A stretch of DNA of 64,000 nt, from the NCBI GenBank assembly GCA_948474755.1, contig CAOLHI010003141.1, positions 1 through 64,000 of the forward strand. The letters run 5' to 3'. Both the position numbers and the translations under genes were made by a program. The first letter of the stretch is position 1. Each line of letters begins with the position of its first letter. This document shows, piece by piece, positions 25,601 through 40,600 of this stretch. The stretch is from Ctenosaura bakeri (lineage: Eukaryota > Chordata > Lepidosauria > Squamata > Iguanidae). Under the pieces are notes generated by a model, which was not told the DNA's origin, searched no databases, and saw nothing but the letters and a program-made list of their open reading frames with translations.

Positions 25601-28600
25601 CTTTGATTGTTAAGTGGAAGGGAAATGACAACCTAGAGATCAACCTGCAATGGTTAGAGTATCAGATTGGGACTACTAGAATTCTATTCAGTTACACTGC
25701 TCATTATTTGGATCTTCTTCTATTTTTCTCTTTCACCCTAGCCTACTTCATCTGATGGAGCAGAGTTTTTTTCTCTCTGAAAAGGTTTACGTCATAATTA
25801 ACGTGTAGTTTTTAAGGTGCCACAAGACTGTGGGCTTTCCCCCCACAACCCTACAAGGCTGTTGTGAAAGTAAAATCCAGGGTGCAGGGATAGGAGTAGT
25901 AACCTGATCTCTTTGTAAATTATACCAGATATAAATGCAATTAATGTCAATAAATAATAGTAATAGTAGTTCATAGTGGATTAGACCAGCCTTTTTTTCA
26001 GTCTCTTTACACTAGAAGAAACCTTGAAATAGTATAATTTTTAGGTTTCAGGGAACCACTGCATTAAAATTATGTCTATAGCTCAAAAGAAGTTTATTCT
26101 TTTCATATATAATTATAATCTCTCACAGAACCCCTAGAAAATTGTTATGGATCCTTAGGATTCCAGGGAACCCTGGTTGAGAAACCCTGGGTTAGACTTA
26201 GAATAATAAAGAATTTAAAACAATTTACACTTTTTTTAAAAAAAATCTGTCCCTGCTATTTGTGCCAGGCTACCTTCATCACTGCTCTTCTTTCTTCAGC
26301 AAGTAGAGACTTTAATCAGACATGCATTCAGCTTTTAACCTGACTTGCTTGCTGAAATAGGTTTTTCCTGATTGGAGCTATTTATTTCTATTTTGAACAG
26401 ATGTGTTGTTGTTATATTCATTTATATATCCTTTTTTTTCCCCAGTTCAGAAGTCAAGGTGTAACTAAAAATTCACAATATACAAAAGTTAAAAATGTAA
26501 TTAAACTATTGACAAATTAAAAACTGTTTAAAAACACAAACCACTAAAAAAGAAAACAGAGAACAGAATATCCAGGACATCCATATAAGCCCCTTTCCTC
26601 CTTGAACAATCAGTCTTCCAAAGCCTGCCAAAACAAAAAAAGTTTTCAAGACAGCAAGGAAGTATAACCAGTATAACCTCTCTGGGAATGAAGTTCACCA
26701 GCTTGCAAATAGCCACCAAGAAGGCCCTCTCCTGGTTCCCTCAGATGTACCTGTGAGGGGGGTGGGACAAAACACAGGGCCTTCCCAGATAATCTCAAAA
26801 CACAAGCAGGTTTGTAAGGAGAATACAGTGCTTCAGATAACCTGGATCTGAACTGTTATAAACTGAGGCCATTTCCACCCTACACTGTTATAGTGCCATT
26901 ATTCCACTTTCAACATCCTACGGAAGTCCACTTATTCCACTTTCAACATCCTATGGAATCATGGGGTTTGCAGTTTGCAGTTTAGGGAGGGGCCTTCAGA
27001 ATTCTCAACCAGAGAGCTCTTGGGCCTCAGTAAATGACAAACCCCAGAATTCCACAGGATGTTGAAAGTGGCATCATAGCACTATAACGGTGTAGTGCAG
27101 AAATGGCCTGAGCTGCATTTACTGTATTTTGCCTTGCATTTAAAAGTTTGTGTTTTATCTTCTTTTGTTCGTAGCCACTTCTGATTGTTATTTGCAGTGA
27201 AAAGACAAGGCATATATTTAATTCTTAGATATTAGTGTATATGTATTATACTAATAAAATATATAAATATTAAATATTTATATTTATATTTAAATATTAG
27301 TAATCACAATATGGAACGACCCATTTTATAATCAGCCTAGAAGATGGATTAAGTGAACATAATGCTATCATTGGTGGTCTCATCCTGCTACTGCCACCAA
27401 GACCAGATATGAACCCTGCTGCAGGTACAGTAATTGATGCTAAATGGCATTGCAGAAGGGCAGTTTGCTATGTTGCTTTGACAGCATGTAGAGCCAGGTG
27501 TCATGCACAGCTTTCCAGTGCAATGTTGGCCATTCATCTCTTTTCCAATGCTAATAGAATCCTGTGCTACCAGATCCTCTTGTTTTGTTCTCTCTTACAG
27601 AATGGTCTCCCTTCAGAAGAAAATCCCTACATTTTTAATGGTGATTTTGTTGACAGAGGGAAAAATTCCATGGAAATACTTTTAATCCTGTTTGCATCTT
27701 TGCTTGTCTATCCTAACCATTTACACTTGAATAGAGGGAATCACGAGGACTACATCATAAATCTTAGGTATCACCATTGTCTATATAATCTTTCATAAGT
27801 GTGATCAACTATATACATTGCTTTCTGAAAGCCTACAATTTATATACAGGATCTGACCAGCAATAACTTGCTGGAGTTTGTATGTTGGAAAATAAAACAT
27901 TTATAGCACAATCCTACAGATATGTGTACATTAAGTACATCCCACTGAGTTAAATGTGGCTTAATCTCAGACAAGGGAGTGTAGGATTGAAGCCTTATAC
28001 TTTTCAGGTCTGTTCTTTAGATTCATTCCAATCTATGAGGATGTTGATGCAACAGGAATTATTGTTTAGAGTTTCAGTTCAGTAGGATGTACTTGTCACC
28101 TGCTTAGATTACAGGTTTAGTTTAATAGGAAGTAGGAACTCGGATTGTTGTAGGACATTTCAGTTGAATTTGGTCTCAGCCACTTACTCTTGCCTAAATA
28201 CCCTCCAAGAAGCAAATCTTTTCTGATCTTGGAAGCTAAGCAGGGACATCCCTGGTTAGGACTTAGATGAGAGACTGCCAATGAATACAAGTTCCTGTAG
28301 GCTGTATTTCAGAGGAAGGAACTGGCAAAACCACCTCTGAGTGTTCTTTGTCTAAAAAAACCGCTATGAAATTCAGGGGGTCAACATAAATCAATAGGTC
28401 CATATTCACACATACCTACTCAGAAATGGTACTGATGTCTGAATTGATTTGATGTTTGAACTGATGCCTGAAGAGTAGTTGAGATAAAAGGGCTGTGTTC
28501 AGTGTTGCAATGTGTGTAAATAGTACCCTATCTATCCTTTTCCTCTTTGGACCACTGGTTTCCAGCTCTGAGTTCTTAGAACTTCTCTTCCCAGAAGCAC

Positions 28601-31600
28601 CAGCCAGCATGTCCAATAGTGAAAAATTCTGGGAATGGTGGTCCAGTGTCTAGAGACCTATAGGTTAGAAACCATTGTTTGAAACTGTACACTGGGAAAA
28701 AATGTTGTCTTTCTCCAAGTTAAATACACCAAAGTGGGGTGCTGTTACTAGATTCCTACCAATATACTAAACAATTGAGAAAAATGAATTGAGGTGCAAA
28801 TACTGCAGCAGAGATCACCTTCATTTCTGAATTCCTGGGATTACTATTGCCTTGTTATAATGACAAATGGCAATGGCATATCACCCCATCAATAAGCAAT
28901 TCATAAACATGTAAGATGGAAGCAAGAATAATCCTTTTCTTGTGTCAGATTATGCACACCTGACTTTTTCTGGATTGTATCTTAAAGGGAGTAGAACGAT
29001 TCCCAGCCATAAGCATCTAACATGGAAGAAAGAACAATCCCTTTCTTATGTTTAATGCATTTGATCTGGGACCTGCATATTACTATTGAAGGTTTTTTTA
29101 AATTAAAACTCCCTAATATACATTCACTCATTTCAGATATGGTTTCACAAAAGAAGTTATGAAGAAGTATGAGGTAAGTATTTCATTCTTTTTTGGTGCT
29201 ATCGTAATGTTTGTCATGTGACTTCCTGTATAGTTTGTATTTAAATTTGCTAAGGATGAGACTGAGAATAATGGGTTTTACTTCTAAGTTGACATATATA
29301 GGATATTGTCCAGTAACCTAGGCTTTTGTTGTGGTTGCTATTGCTGCTGCTGTTCTTGCTGAGCTTAGTTCTACTCAGGAGGTTGTGCATAGATCTACAA
29401 TAACACTGTAATACTTTTTTGACTTCTTAAAATCACTGGAATAATGAAGTTAATAGGAAGCTGTTCATACATTTTGGCAAATATTCATAAGCTAGAACAT
29501 TTCAGAAATGAAATCTAATCATGTTTTCCACTTAATAGTACCATAGCAAAACAATTTTAGATCTTCTTCAAGATGTCTACAGCTGGCTTCCTCTGGCAAC
29601 TATAATAGACAGCAAAGTTCTTATTTTACATGGTGGAATCTCAGACACAACTGATTTGAATTTCCTGAATTTATTTCAGAGAAACAAGGTAAGATATTGT
29701 ACTCGCAAGGCACTCTTTGATGTTTTCTTCCCATCTATCTCAAGAATATTTAAATACATTGAAATCAATGAGAATCAAGCCTCTGCATCTTGAAAATGTC
29801 ATAGCATTTTGTAAGTTTTGAGAAACAAAACTAACAAATCACAGCAAATTTTTAAAAATACTTTACTGTGTCACATGCATACTTGACTTTCTCTGGATTG
29901 TATCTTAAGAGGCCACAACCTAATCTGAGGAATTTTAATTGGTTAATCAAAAGTGACATTTAGTCAATTGACTTGATCAATTAAGTTAGATTGGTTAAAA
30001 ATAATCTTTATGTTAGGACGATGCACACATGTCACAGAAGGCATCACTTCAGAAAAAGTATTCATTTCTGTGTGTGAATGAAGAGAAAATATTTCTCTTC
30101 AGATGGTGTTATCATAATGCAATTACTGTATATTACAAAAAAAAAATTAAAACTGATGCCCAATTAAGCAGTCTAGTTAAAAAAAAAAAGTAACCAATTA
30201 ATTTGCCTGATTGACAAAATATAATAGTCCTTGTTTAAATAAGAAAAAGAAAGGAATTTCAAGGACTATATTAGTTTGTTTTTTTCAAAATTCCCTAACA
30301 CAAAATTCTCTTGTACAATCCTCTCCGTCTATGTACAACTTAGCTTGGTCTGTTAGAACTGTTATTACGTAGTTTCAAATTGTGAAAGCTTGAAGAAATT
30401 CTATGCATTCTATAATATGTAGGTGGCCCTCTATGCCAAAGTCATTAAAAGTGGTGAGTGAATTTTTTTTCTTTATAGTTGAAGTCTGTGCTTAGGCCAC
30501 CAAAGTCAAATACTGGACCAATTTATGAGCCACGAAAAACTAGTCACACAGGAGTCCATTCCCACCTACCAGACATCAAGAAATGCAGTTCTGGGCATCA
30601 TATCTCCAATAAAGAAGCCACAAGGTCTACACCAGCATCCAGTGACAGAAGACAATACAGTAAGGAACAGCATCTTGACAATCTCTGTGACAGAACTATT
30701 TCTGATCCAGTTCTAGAGGTGCGACATTATAAGCCTTGCAGTGTTACCACACCAGACACGTCTCCAGAATTAACAACAAAGGAGTGGAAGCAGGTATGCT
30801 GAAGCTGTATTTCAGAAATTGGAATCTCCCAGAATATGGGCTGTTGAAATGTAAAAATCTGAGACTTTAAACCTTAAAACTATTAGTTTAAAATCAGATT
30901 GTTATGCTACTAATTACAAAGCTATCAAGCGATTCTGCCTGAAGACAGAACAATTGGCTGGGATAGTTCAATCCATGGATGTTCAAAGATTGTATGCTGT
31001 GAAGGAAGGCAGCCTATGGTCCTGGTTTGTATGCATGAGAACAGGTCCTACATGCATAGCAATGTACATACACAGAATCACTCCTTGCATGTTCACAAGA
31101 AGATTGTGCCCGCAGTCTATACACATGCTGTCCCCATCTTTGGTGAGCATAAGCATGTTAGGAAGAATAAACAAACCACACCTCACTGTATCCCCAGACA
31201 CGGAGCTGGCTTTGAACCCCCAAACACAAGGTAGGAAGGTAGAAAAGAGAGGAAAGAAAGACAGACACATACGCATATAACTCTGGCCAAAGGATCCCAG
31301 GAAGGATGAGTTATTCTTTCAGGCTTCCCTTATTATACTCTTTTAATGTTTATATTAAAGAATGCTTTACAGAAAAGAAAAGATTCATTCATCAGCATTA
31401 GCAGAGTCACAGCTTGTGTTACATTTTATCTGACCTTTAACATTCCTAAGTCTGTGTTGTTCCAGGCAACATCCTGGGTCATTCCCAAAGACATATTTCA
31501 CAATAGTAGTGTCTTTCACTTGTACATACTGATTATAAACAGGAGCAAAACAGAATAAACATTTATAAAGCAAGGTTGCTTGATGAGCCTTGAGCATCTA

Positions 31601-34600
31601 AAATGCCAATTAATATCATAGTTAATAATTGTCAAGTATTAATTCTATATAATTCTATATTCTATATAATAATTCTGTATTCTATGCTTTATCAGGGATG
31701 GATAGTCAGTAGCATGTGTTTTCTATTCAAAGGTAATAGATATTCTCTGGAGTGATCCTAAACATCAAAATGGCTGCACACCAAACAAACGCCGAGGAGG
31801 AGGTTGCTACTTTGGACCAGATGTTACTTCCAGGTTGCTAAAACGTTATAATTTGAAAATGCTTATCAGGTCTCATGAATGCAAACAGGAAGGCTATGAG
31901 ATCAGCCATAATGGGAAGGTAATCAATGGCTTAAAGTTTAGATGTATTTGATTATAACTTTCATAACCTAGAACAGTAATTCTGTAGCTTCTGGCACCAA
32001 AATAGGAGTCACTGAGCATCCATAATGTATTTAGGAATAGCCCATAGCCCCTTTCCACACAGGACACCATAAATGGATCTTTTCCAGAGTTAAGGCAGAT
32101 TCTCTTGAAATGCAGTAGTGACGCCATGTTCTGCACCTCTCAGCATTAATGCGAATTTAAGCAGAGTGTCTCTTCTGCATTTTGCCCCGCCCCACCAGCA
32201 CTGATTGGCCTCCTGCCGGCACCACCATTTTCTTAATGCGAAGTAAAGCATATTTAACGTTTCTGCATTGACGTAGCATACAGGATATATGTGGATGAGG
32301 TGGCGCAAAACGGATTTTTTCTGTAGTTCAAATAATGCACCCTAGCTACCACTTTTAGACGGGACGGCTACTGGATTACTACAACGTCTTGCAGAATCGC
32401 GACCCTTGGAACAAGTACAACCAGTAGCTGCTACACTTTAGGGATGCTGTGCAGAAATGGCCATAGTGTTTTCTTGCTTCATATTCACTCTCTTCCCAGT
32501 GACAAATATGGAACAGATAACTCAGTGTGCTATGCCCATTTTCAGGAAAAGGGGTCTAGGGAACAGAGGAGGGAATGATTATGTAAGACTCACAACTAGC
32601 TTTCTGAATTTGCCAGTCTCCAAAGTAGCTTGCCACCATAGTGGAATTAGACTACGGCATCATCTGCTGCTCTGCTCAAATTTCCCTGCCCCATCTGTGC
32701 TTAGCTGCAATCCCCACAGTGACTATAGGGCAAATGCTTTTTTCCTAGCAGCAATGTGTTGTCCTGACCTATCTCTGTTGTAGTCCAATAGAGGGGGTTG
32801 GGTCTCAACTGAGCAGGATCTGTTAGCTTTATCTGCTCTTCGTAGAGATACCTGCTTGGTAGAAATATCTGCTCTTGGTAGAGATGAAAACCTCAGAATT
32901 GTCAGGATGGAGGTTTATACCATTGCCTGCTGCACATTTTTCCTGATTTCTATTTTCTTTCTCTTCCACACCCCTTCTCTGCTACACAATGAATAACAGA
33001 GCTGGGATAACTGTTTTATTTTTCTTGTACCTTTCTATGTTTACCTCTCCCTTCTTATTTTAACCTGAGCAATCTGAAGGCATGTGAAAGATCTTCTGTA
33101 AAACAAGTTTGATGGAGAGAATAGCTCCATGTATACACACAGTCTTATGTATGTAGCTAACTTTTCATTGAATTGCATAGATGTGTTTATCAGATGGACC
33201 TTTTCTATCTGAATTTCTATTCGCATGGACTATGTTCTCTAGCAGAAACTATAAAATCACAGGGCTTTCCCACACTACATAACTATTGCACTATGATTCC
33301 ACCTTAACTACCATGGCTCCTCTTATGGAATCCTGGGGTTTGTAGTCTTGGGAAGTACAGGAAGTACTGGCTGAGAAATCTAAATATCCCTCCCTAAACT
33401 GCAAATCCCATGATTCCATAGAGCAGAACCATGACAGTTAAAGTGGAATCATAGTGCAATAATTACATAGTGCAGAAAGGCCCACAGACTTTAAGCCTCT
33501 GTCAGTTTTATGCATATTTCTAGGTTAATTTAGCAATTTCTTCCAGGTTCCAGGGAGATCCTCATTAATTAAAATGAACTCTTATTTCTCTTTTTAAATA
33601 AGGTTATCACTATTTTTTCTGCCTCAAATTACTATGAAGAGGGAAGTAATCGTGGGGCTTACATCAAACTAAATCCAGATCTGATACCTCGTTTTGTTCA
33701 GTATCAAGTCAGCAAATCCACACGTAAACAGGCCCTGCATCAGAGGTAGGATAAAGATAACATGTCTATTAAAAACAAGAAGGCATGAAAAGAAACTCAG
33801 AATGTGCTCCATCCATAAACATGGTACAGCAGATGCAAGGAAACAAGCCTTTCTGAAGGCTTTGTTGATTGCTAAGAGTTAGAAAACATCTACTGATGTC
33901 CTTGTGAATTGAACTAAATATTTTCTGCTGCCCTTGTTAAGTTACATTTCAGCCAATGGTAGCCAGAGTACTAAAAGTTTTAGATTGAGTTAGCTAAAAC
34001 AAAGGTACAACATTCTGAATCAGAAACTGTAGGTATCTGGGCATTTTGGGGGGATTGGTGGTTGTCCTGTTTGGATTTAACAATCTGTTTGGTTGTAATA
34101 CGCTCTCCCCATGTATTCATAAATAAACAGATATTGGTGTCCAATGTACTCTCACCTGAAAGATATTAACCATGATAGAACAAGGGTGAGAAGTGTGTGA
34201 CCTTCCAGATGTTGTTGGGCTCTCATCATCCCTTGCAAAACAAGGCAAGGGTGAGGGTCAGTGGAAGCTGTAGCATAAGAAACGGTTGTTGATCTAGCAA
34301 CATCTCAGTGACGTGCTTCCCACTGTGATAGAACTACCCTGTGCTTCTCACTATCCTCGGAAAATAGGAAGCAGCTAACAATACACTGGTATTACCTTGG
34401 TCAGTTTGCAAGTAAAGCAGATCTGTAAGATATTGCAGTCAAATAATGACCCAATATAGATGGTTAAACCCTGTGATAGGTTTACCTTGGGGTTGTTGTA
34501 ACTCAGTATTTTATTTGTTTAGCATTTCATACATTACTGTAGGAAACGAGAATTGATTGATTGGGTTGTAATGTGTTGAGTAGCTGTGGCCAGTGAGATC

Positions 34601-37600
34601 TTTTGGCCATGTGTGCATATAATGAAAAATACTGTGTTTTTCCATCACCTGGCACTTTGTTTTTTGGTGTGCATAAGTTCCTAAATTGGTAGCATAAAAC
34701 TGAATTTGATCCAATAAGTGATCAGCTTATTCTGCTTATGCAACCATTCTCAGGTTCTCAAGTTTCTGTTTTTCAGTCTAGCCAGATTGTGTACCACTGA
34801 TAAGTTTTATTTAGCTACCTAAGAAGTTTAAGTCTTCTAATTTTTTTTTTTATTAGAAGGCAGTTTTAGACATTCTGAGGTGTGAAAAGTTGCTGTACAC
34901 CCAAATATCAAGTGAGATTTTTATGCTTTAGCAGCTTATTCTCATCACTTTCTTTTCAGAGTGACCACAATTGAGCTGTCTGCCTTAAAGTGTTTGCGAG
35001 AAAAAATTTACACTCACAAATCAGAACTAATTGCAGCTTTTAGACAGTATGATCGGAAGTGTACAGGTAATTGAATTTTAATTGTTTTGAGGTTACTTTC
35101 ATTGTAATGTTAACAGCTAAGTGCCTTGTCCTAGGATTTCAAGACAAGAGAATAGCTTTGAAAAAAAAATGTATATTACACTTCAAGTTTTTAGCCTCCC
35201 CCACTTCCACCACTGCAGGCTGCTGTTAATTAAAGTAGGTTTTTTGTTTGTTTGTCTGGTGGTTGGACTACAGGTCCTGTGTGGTCCTGAAAGCAGCACT
35301 TGGAAGGATGTTAAAATAAAAGTGGAAAAAGTGTTCATTTTCTGTTCAATACAGAACTTGGAAAACTTAATTTCCAACCAAAGGACTTTTTTTTTCCATT
35401 GGTCAGTCTTGGTGTTTTATGATTTGACTAACATGCTCTCATCCATTGAACATTTCACAGATGAAAATTGGGACACATAAGGTCAAGCAATATCAGAGTG
35501 TGGTCAAGATGGCAAAAGTTAATAATGAGGTGGAACACACAACGCTGCAGCCTCTGGCTTTTGCCTGAGCCTCCTGGGAAGGGCAAGATTCTAACCTTCT
35601 CTCTCCTCCTTCCTGCTGAGTTACATACAAACTACTTTCAGTTTGAACTCAGTTCTCAGCCACTGAAGTAAGCTCAGGACAAGGGGAGAAATTGGGAGGA
35701 GGAGGAGAGAAACTGGGACATTTTAAAAGCAGCTAAGCAGCTGAAAAGGTGGAACAAGTGAGGATTTATCGGGGCTGCCCCTGCCAAATAGGTAAAGTTG
35801 AGGAGTATGTTTTTGTGAGTATCTGTGGTTGATACTTAATGTATCTTGATGAACAAGATCACCAGGATCCACCTGTGACATCACCAGGGGCCATCTCTAG
35901 GTTTTAAATCTAAGCCTTGAAATCTCAGGGCATGGGTTACTCCTGAACTTGTAACTATAGATACTACAAAATCCACTGGCTGGCAATTGATTCCCAGACC
36001 CAATTAAATGTGATTATTTTAAACTTTAAAGCTATGAATGGCTTGGTGACTAGCTTGATGCCACCTTGTCTTGGAACCTTGTCTTGTCATTAATAAACCC
36101 GCGTGCATTTTAAGATTTTCAGGAGAGAGAAGGCATCTTAAAAGTAAAGGTTCAATTCAAACCTGAACTTTTTAAAATTGGGTCTGACTGATGAACGGAC
36201 TGATAAGAAGTTGAGAAGAATCTTTCACTACATGATTGTGGTGGCCAGAGTGCTGTATGCAAAGAAATGGAAAATGTGGTTATTTCTTTGTGTGAAAACT
36301 GGCTGTTGAAGATGATAGATTTGGCTGAAACTGATAAATTAACTGTTTGATTAGGAAAGGATCTTTGGTTAAATTTAAAAATGATTGGGATAAATTGATT
36401 GTAATTCTAAGAGACTGTTGCAGGGGAAGTCAATTATTTGTCCTGAAGATTAAACTTATAGTTATTAAACATTTGGTGATAGCGTGATGGTAGGCATACT
36501 AGAAGAAGTATATTTTTTAGGTTATCGTAAAACCAAAAGTTGGTCAGTTAGAAGTTATTTATGTATTTTTGTCCCCTTTTTTAATTTAGTTGTAGTTTAA
36601 TTTAATTTGGATAACCTAGGATAGGTAAGACAATATTAGGTTAGACATTAGAGTTTTCTGTCTGTTTGTTTACTGCATGCCACTGTAATCCCCTCTATGT
36701 TGTTTTATATACTCAATACATGTTAATAAAAACTTTTTTTAAAAAAAAGGATTTTCTTTTTTAAAAAAGGATTTTCAGGAGCAGCCCTCATGAGGCTACC
36801 ATCACCTGCAGAGGTTAGCTTCATGAACATACAGGATAAGGTTGTTGTTTTTTTTTCTGTCTTGTGCTCCCCTTGATAATTAAGCTCTTTGAGAACTATT
36901 TATTGTGGAAAGAAAGGATTAATAATCATAATCATAATGGCCACAATTCTATACAGAAGTTATATATATAGGAATCAGAATTGGGCAATTTTGTAATGTT
37001 CATAGCCAGTAGAGGGCTGGTGTTATGTTGTTACATAGCGGAACCAGCAAAGTGAACATTGTGCGATGGGCACTGATGTGTATCAAGCAGTCTTGCCATT
37101 GTCCTGATATGCATCTTCAAACTTCATTAGCAGAGCTTCCTAGTGCCTCTGGTACTTAGTTAAACGTATGAAAAATTACATAAGTAAAAGGTGATTCTCA
37201 CAAATGTTATTTTAGGGTCAAAAACACCGAGATTTCGAGGTTTTTTTGTGGTTATGTTGCCATTTGTTTATTCAAGTATGTTGGGCATCTTAACCCCAGG
37301 GCGTTTTATTGGGTCTGACTAATGAACAGACAGAGAAGAAGTTGGGAAAAAAATTTTTTTTAATTTATTTTGTCATTGAAAATATAGCCACTTACAGCCA
37401 CATCATCGACTGGGTAGCTTTTAAGTATAAAATGTCTTTCTAGGTCTTTTTAATCATCATAAAGTGCTTTTGATTGTTTATTTAATTCTAATGTTTTTGT
37501 AGGAAAGATTTCTCCCAGTGAATGGGTCTCAGCAGTGGAATCTGTTCTACAGCTTGACCTCCCCTGGAGAACCCTACGGTCTAGGCTGGTTTGTCTGGCT

Positions 37601-40600
37601 CAGGATGGAAATGTTGACTACATGTCGTCTTTTGATGATTTTGAAATCAAACTACCAATCAAAGAGGTATAATTGTTTAGAAAGCCAATTAATTACATTT
37701 GTATACCATCTTTCTTCCAGACTGGAACCCAAGGTAGTTCCAGGTCAGTCAATTTTTAAAAAAATGTACAATAGAATTTAAAACAATTTAAACTAATCAC
37801 ATAAAAACATTATAAAATTATTTATACAAAATACAAAACTTAAAAAATAAACAAAACATTCCAATAAAAATAAAAAGCTCTCCTGTGCACACAGTAAAAG
37901 CCTGCTTATATGAAAACAAAGAAACCTTTTATTTACTGAGGACCTCCTGTGAATATAATTAGCCCCAAGAGTTAACTCAAGATTTAAATATTTAAATTTG
38001 GATTTAAATATTCAAAATTTTATTTATTTATTAAAGGCTTCTAGAGACTAGGATTCAAATCCCCACTCAGACACTAGGTGACCTTGGGCAAGTCACATTC
38101 TCTCAGCCCCAGAAGAAGACAAAGGCAAAACCCCTCTGAACAAATCTTGCAAACAAAAAAACAAAAAAACAAAAAAAAAAAAACCCCAACCCTATGATAG
38201 GTTCACCTTAGGGTTGCCATAAATCAGAATGGACTTGAAGGCACACAACAACAAAGTGCTGCTGGGAGCGGGGTATCTTTCATGTCTTTGTCCTTTGAAA
38301 ACTGAATTATGGTGATCCTAAGGCAAACCTATCATGGGTTCTTGGCAAGATTTGTTGCCTTTGCTGTTCTCTGACACTGAGAGTATGTGACTTACCTGAA
38401 GTAACCCAGTGGGTTTCCATGACCACGTGGGGATTCAAACCCTGGTCTCCCGATTCATTGTTTGGAAGTGTGCACACACCTGCCCCACGTCCCAGCAGTG
38501 AGGGGTGGGGAGGGTGCCAAAACTGTTCCCTTGTTTGCAAATGAGGGAGCAGTTTGGGCATGCACACATACCTGCTGCCATGTCCATTTCAGCAGGCACA
38601 TGGCAACAGGGGGTGTGGGTGCTGAGGGAAATGTCAGCAGGTGCCTGCATGAGCCCAAACTGCTCCCTCGTTTGCAAACAAGGGAGAAATTTGAGGGCAT
38701 GCAAACCTCTGCTGCCACTTCCCTGTAGCTGCAGCTGCTGGTGGTATCCACAGACCCAGTCTAAGAACCACTGATCTAAATGATATTATTACATGTTTTT
38801 TGTTGGGATATTACTTAATTCTGTCAAGATACTTTAAAAGGATTTTAAAAAAAAACAAACGAACAAACAAATCTGCTCTTAAAATGCTTCTAGCAAATGT
38901 AATTTCCCCCCTGAATCAGCAGGGCTGTCCCTGGGATCAGCAGCAAGAGGATGGGGCTTCTAAGCACATGGAGAGAACCAAGATCAGAGTAAATAAGGCC
39001 ATAACTTTATTGATCAGGACAGAAAAGGAGACTGCACTCCATGTGCTTATGGATGGTCCGAATTAATTTTTTTTTAAAGCACACTGCATTTCAGCTTGTG
39101 TATAAATTGCTTGACCTTCTTCAGGACTGTATTAAAAAAAATAAACAGAAATATATGTATCAACTTAAAATCTTATATCAAGGAGCAACACATAAATAAA
39201 AATACATAATACTTCCAAACTGACATAGTCAGGTATGGTATGAATCCATGCCATGAATCCAATCAACAACTGAAATTTCTGGAGTTGCTAATAAATTCCC
39301 TTCATAAACTGGACTGATATGCAATAAAGAGGACATACTTTGTTGTTGTTGTTTTTGTTATTAACGTATCTCCACAAATGGCCAGAAGTGAGGGAGGTCC
39401 TGGAAAAAGTGGTATGACCAGTTTCAAGGATGTCTGATGTAATCTGGCTGAAAAGTTGCCTAAACATTTTGTTTTTATTATCCTTTTTTACATATATTTT
39501 TATGTTCATAGTGGAGTGACCTTATAATAATGAATGGAGGCACAGAGCTTCATTAAGACCTGTTGGTATCAAAGATTTCAATTTTAAAATCCGTTCTACT
39601 TCTTTTGCCCCCATAAATACTCTCACGTTATCTCCAGCTATTTTTTGCACCCAAAACCTAAAAGCTGATACAGAAAGTTCTCGTTCCTCAGAATGTAGTC
39701 ATAATACTCCAAAATGTAACAAAGGCAACTCTGGTCCTATTGGATTGGATGGGGACAATTCTCATTGACTTGAATGAATTCATTTACATCCCTACCATTG
39801 ACAAATTAGTCGAAAGCAAGCAAACCAACTGGACCCAATGTGGAGTAGGATCATCACTTCATTTCCCACATTGTCATGATGAAGTTTGCAGTGCTAGCTA
39901 AGGGACTAATGTGCTTTACGCTCTGTTGTGAATGATGCACTCTTTGAACATGGAAAGAAAATTTATGTTGGTAACCAAGTGAAGCTATTGAATATCAAGT
40001 TTTAAGAAAAACTTGTAGTTTCTTCTTTTAGTCATCTTCTTTCCCATTAGGCCTATAAGACAGCAAGGCTTTTTGTTGAACCATAATGTAACCCCATATC
40101 TAATGAAAATACATTATTTCTGTAAGCATGAAGGTTTATAGCTCCTCCAATTCTCCATAGTCTCTCATTGTCAGCAGATCCTATCTGTAGCAATTTTAAA
40201 CTAGTAATTAATGAAGTGGGGGGTCCACTCCCTGGGTTCATATCCATATTCATTTATATGCTCATGAAATGCTGGAAGTCAGTATTCCTTAGCCTTTTTC
40301 TTTTTTTCTTTTTAGTAAAATGAGCCCATTGGTGTATAGGCACAGAGATACTTATGTCTCCATCTTGAATCTTCACCAGACAACTACCTGCATAAATGCA
40401 GGGCTTTTTAAAAGTGAGGACTTGGTTAATGAAATTGTTACATATTCAGATTAGATATTTCATCATTTTTAACAAACTGTTCCTCAGGTTCAGGCATCGT
40501 TGGTAGAAACCCTGTGTAGATACAAAGCTGATCTGGAGATTATCTTTAATATGATTGACAGAGATCATTCAGGTATGTTAAAATCTAGCTTTCTTTAGAT

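Larger units (their letters stand above)
21891..27600 (+). other. PPEF1 intron 6 (contents)
   Basis: Contains a CT repeat (22591-22633), a snap-back palindrome (23300-23520), MITEs (24995-25200, 26877-27108), a hAT-like MITE with 8-bp duplications (25987-26189) and an AT-rich stretch (about 27230-27300). No exon was recognised in the remaining sequence, including 24000-24990 and 25210-25980. Confidence 0.6.

Noticed and set aside
38307..38774. Overlapping 80-100 codon frames on both strands
   Set aside because: They cover a reverse SINE and an inverted-repeat block. No conserved protein.
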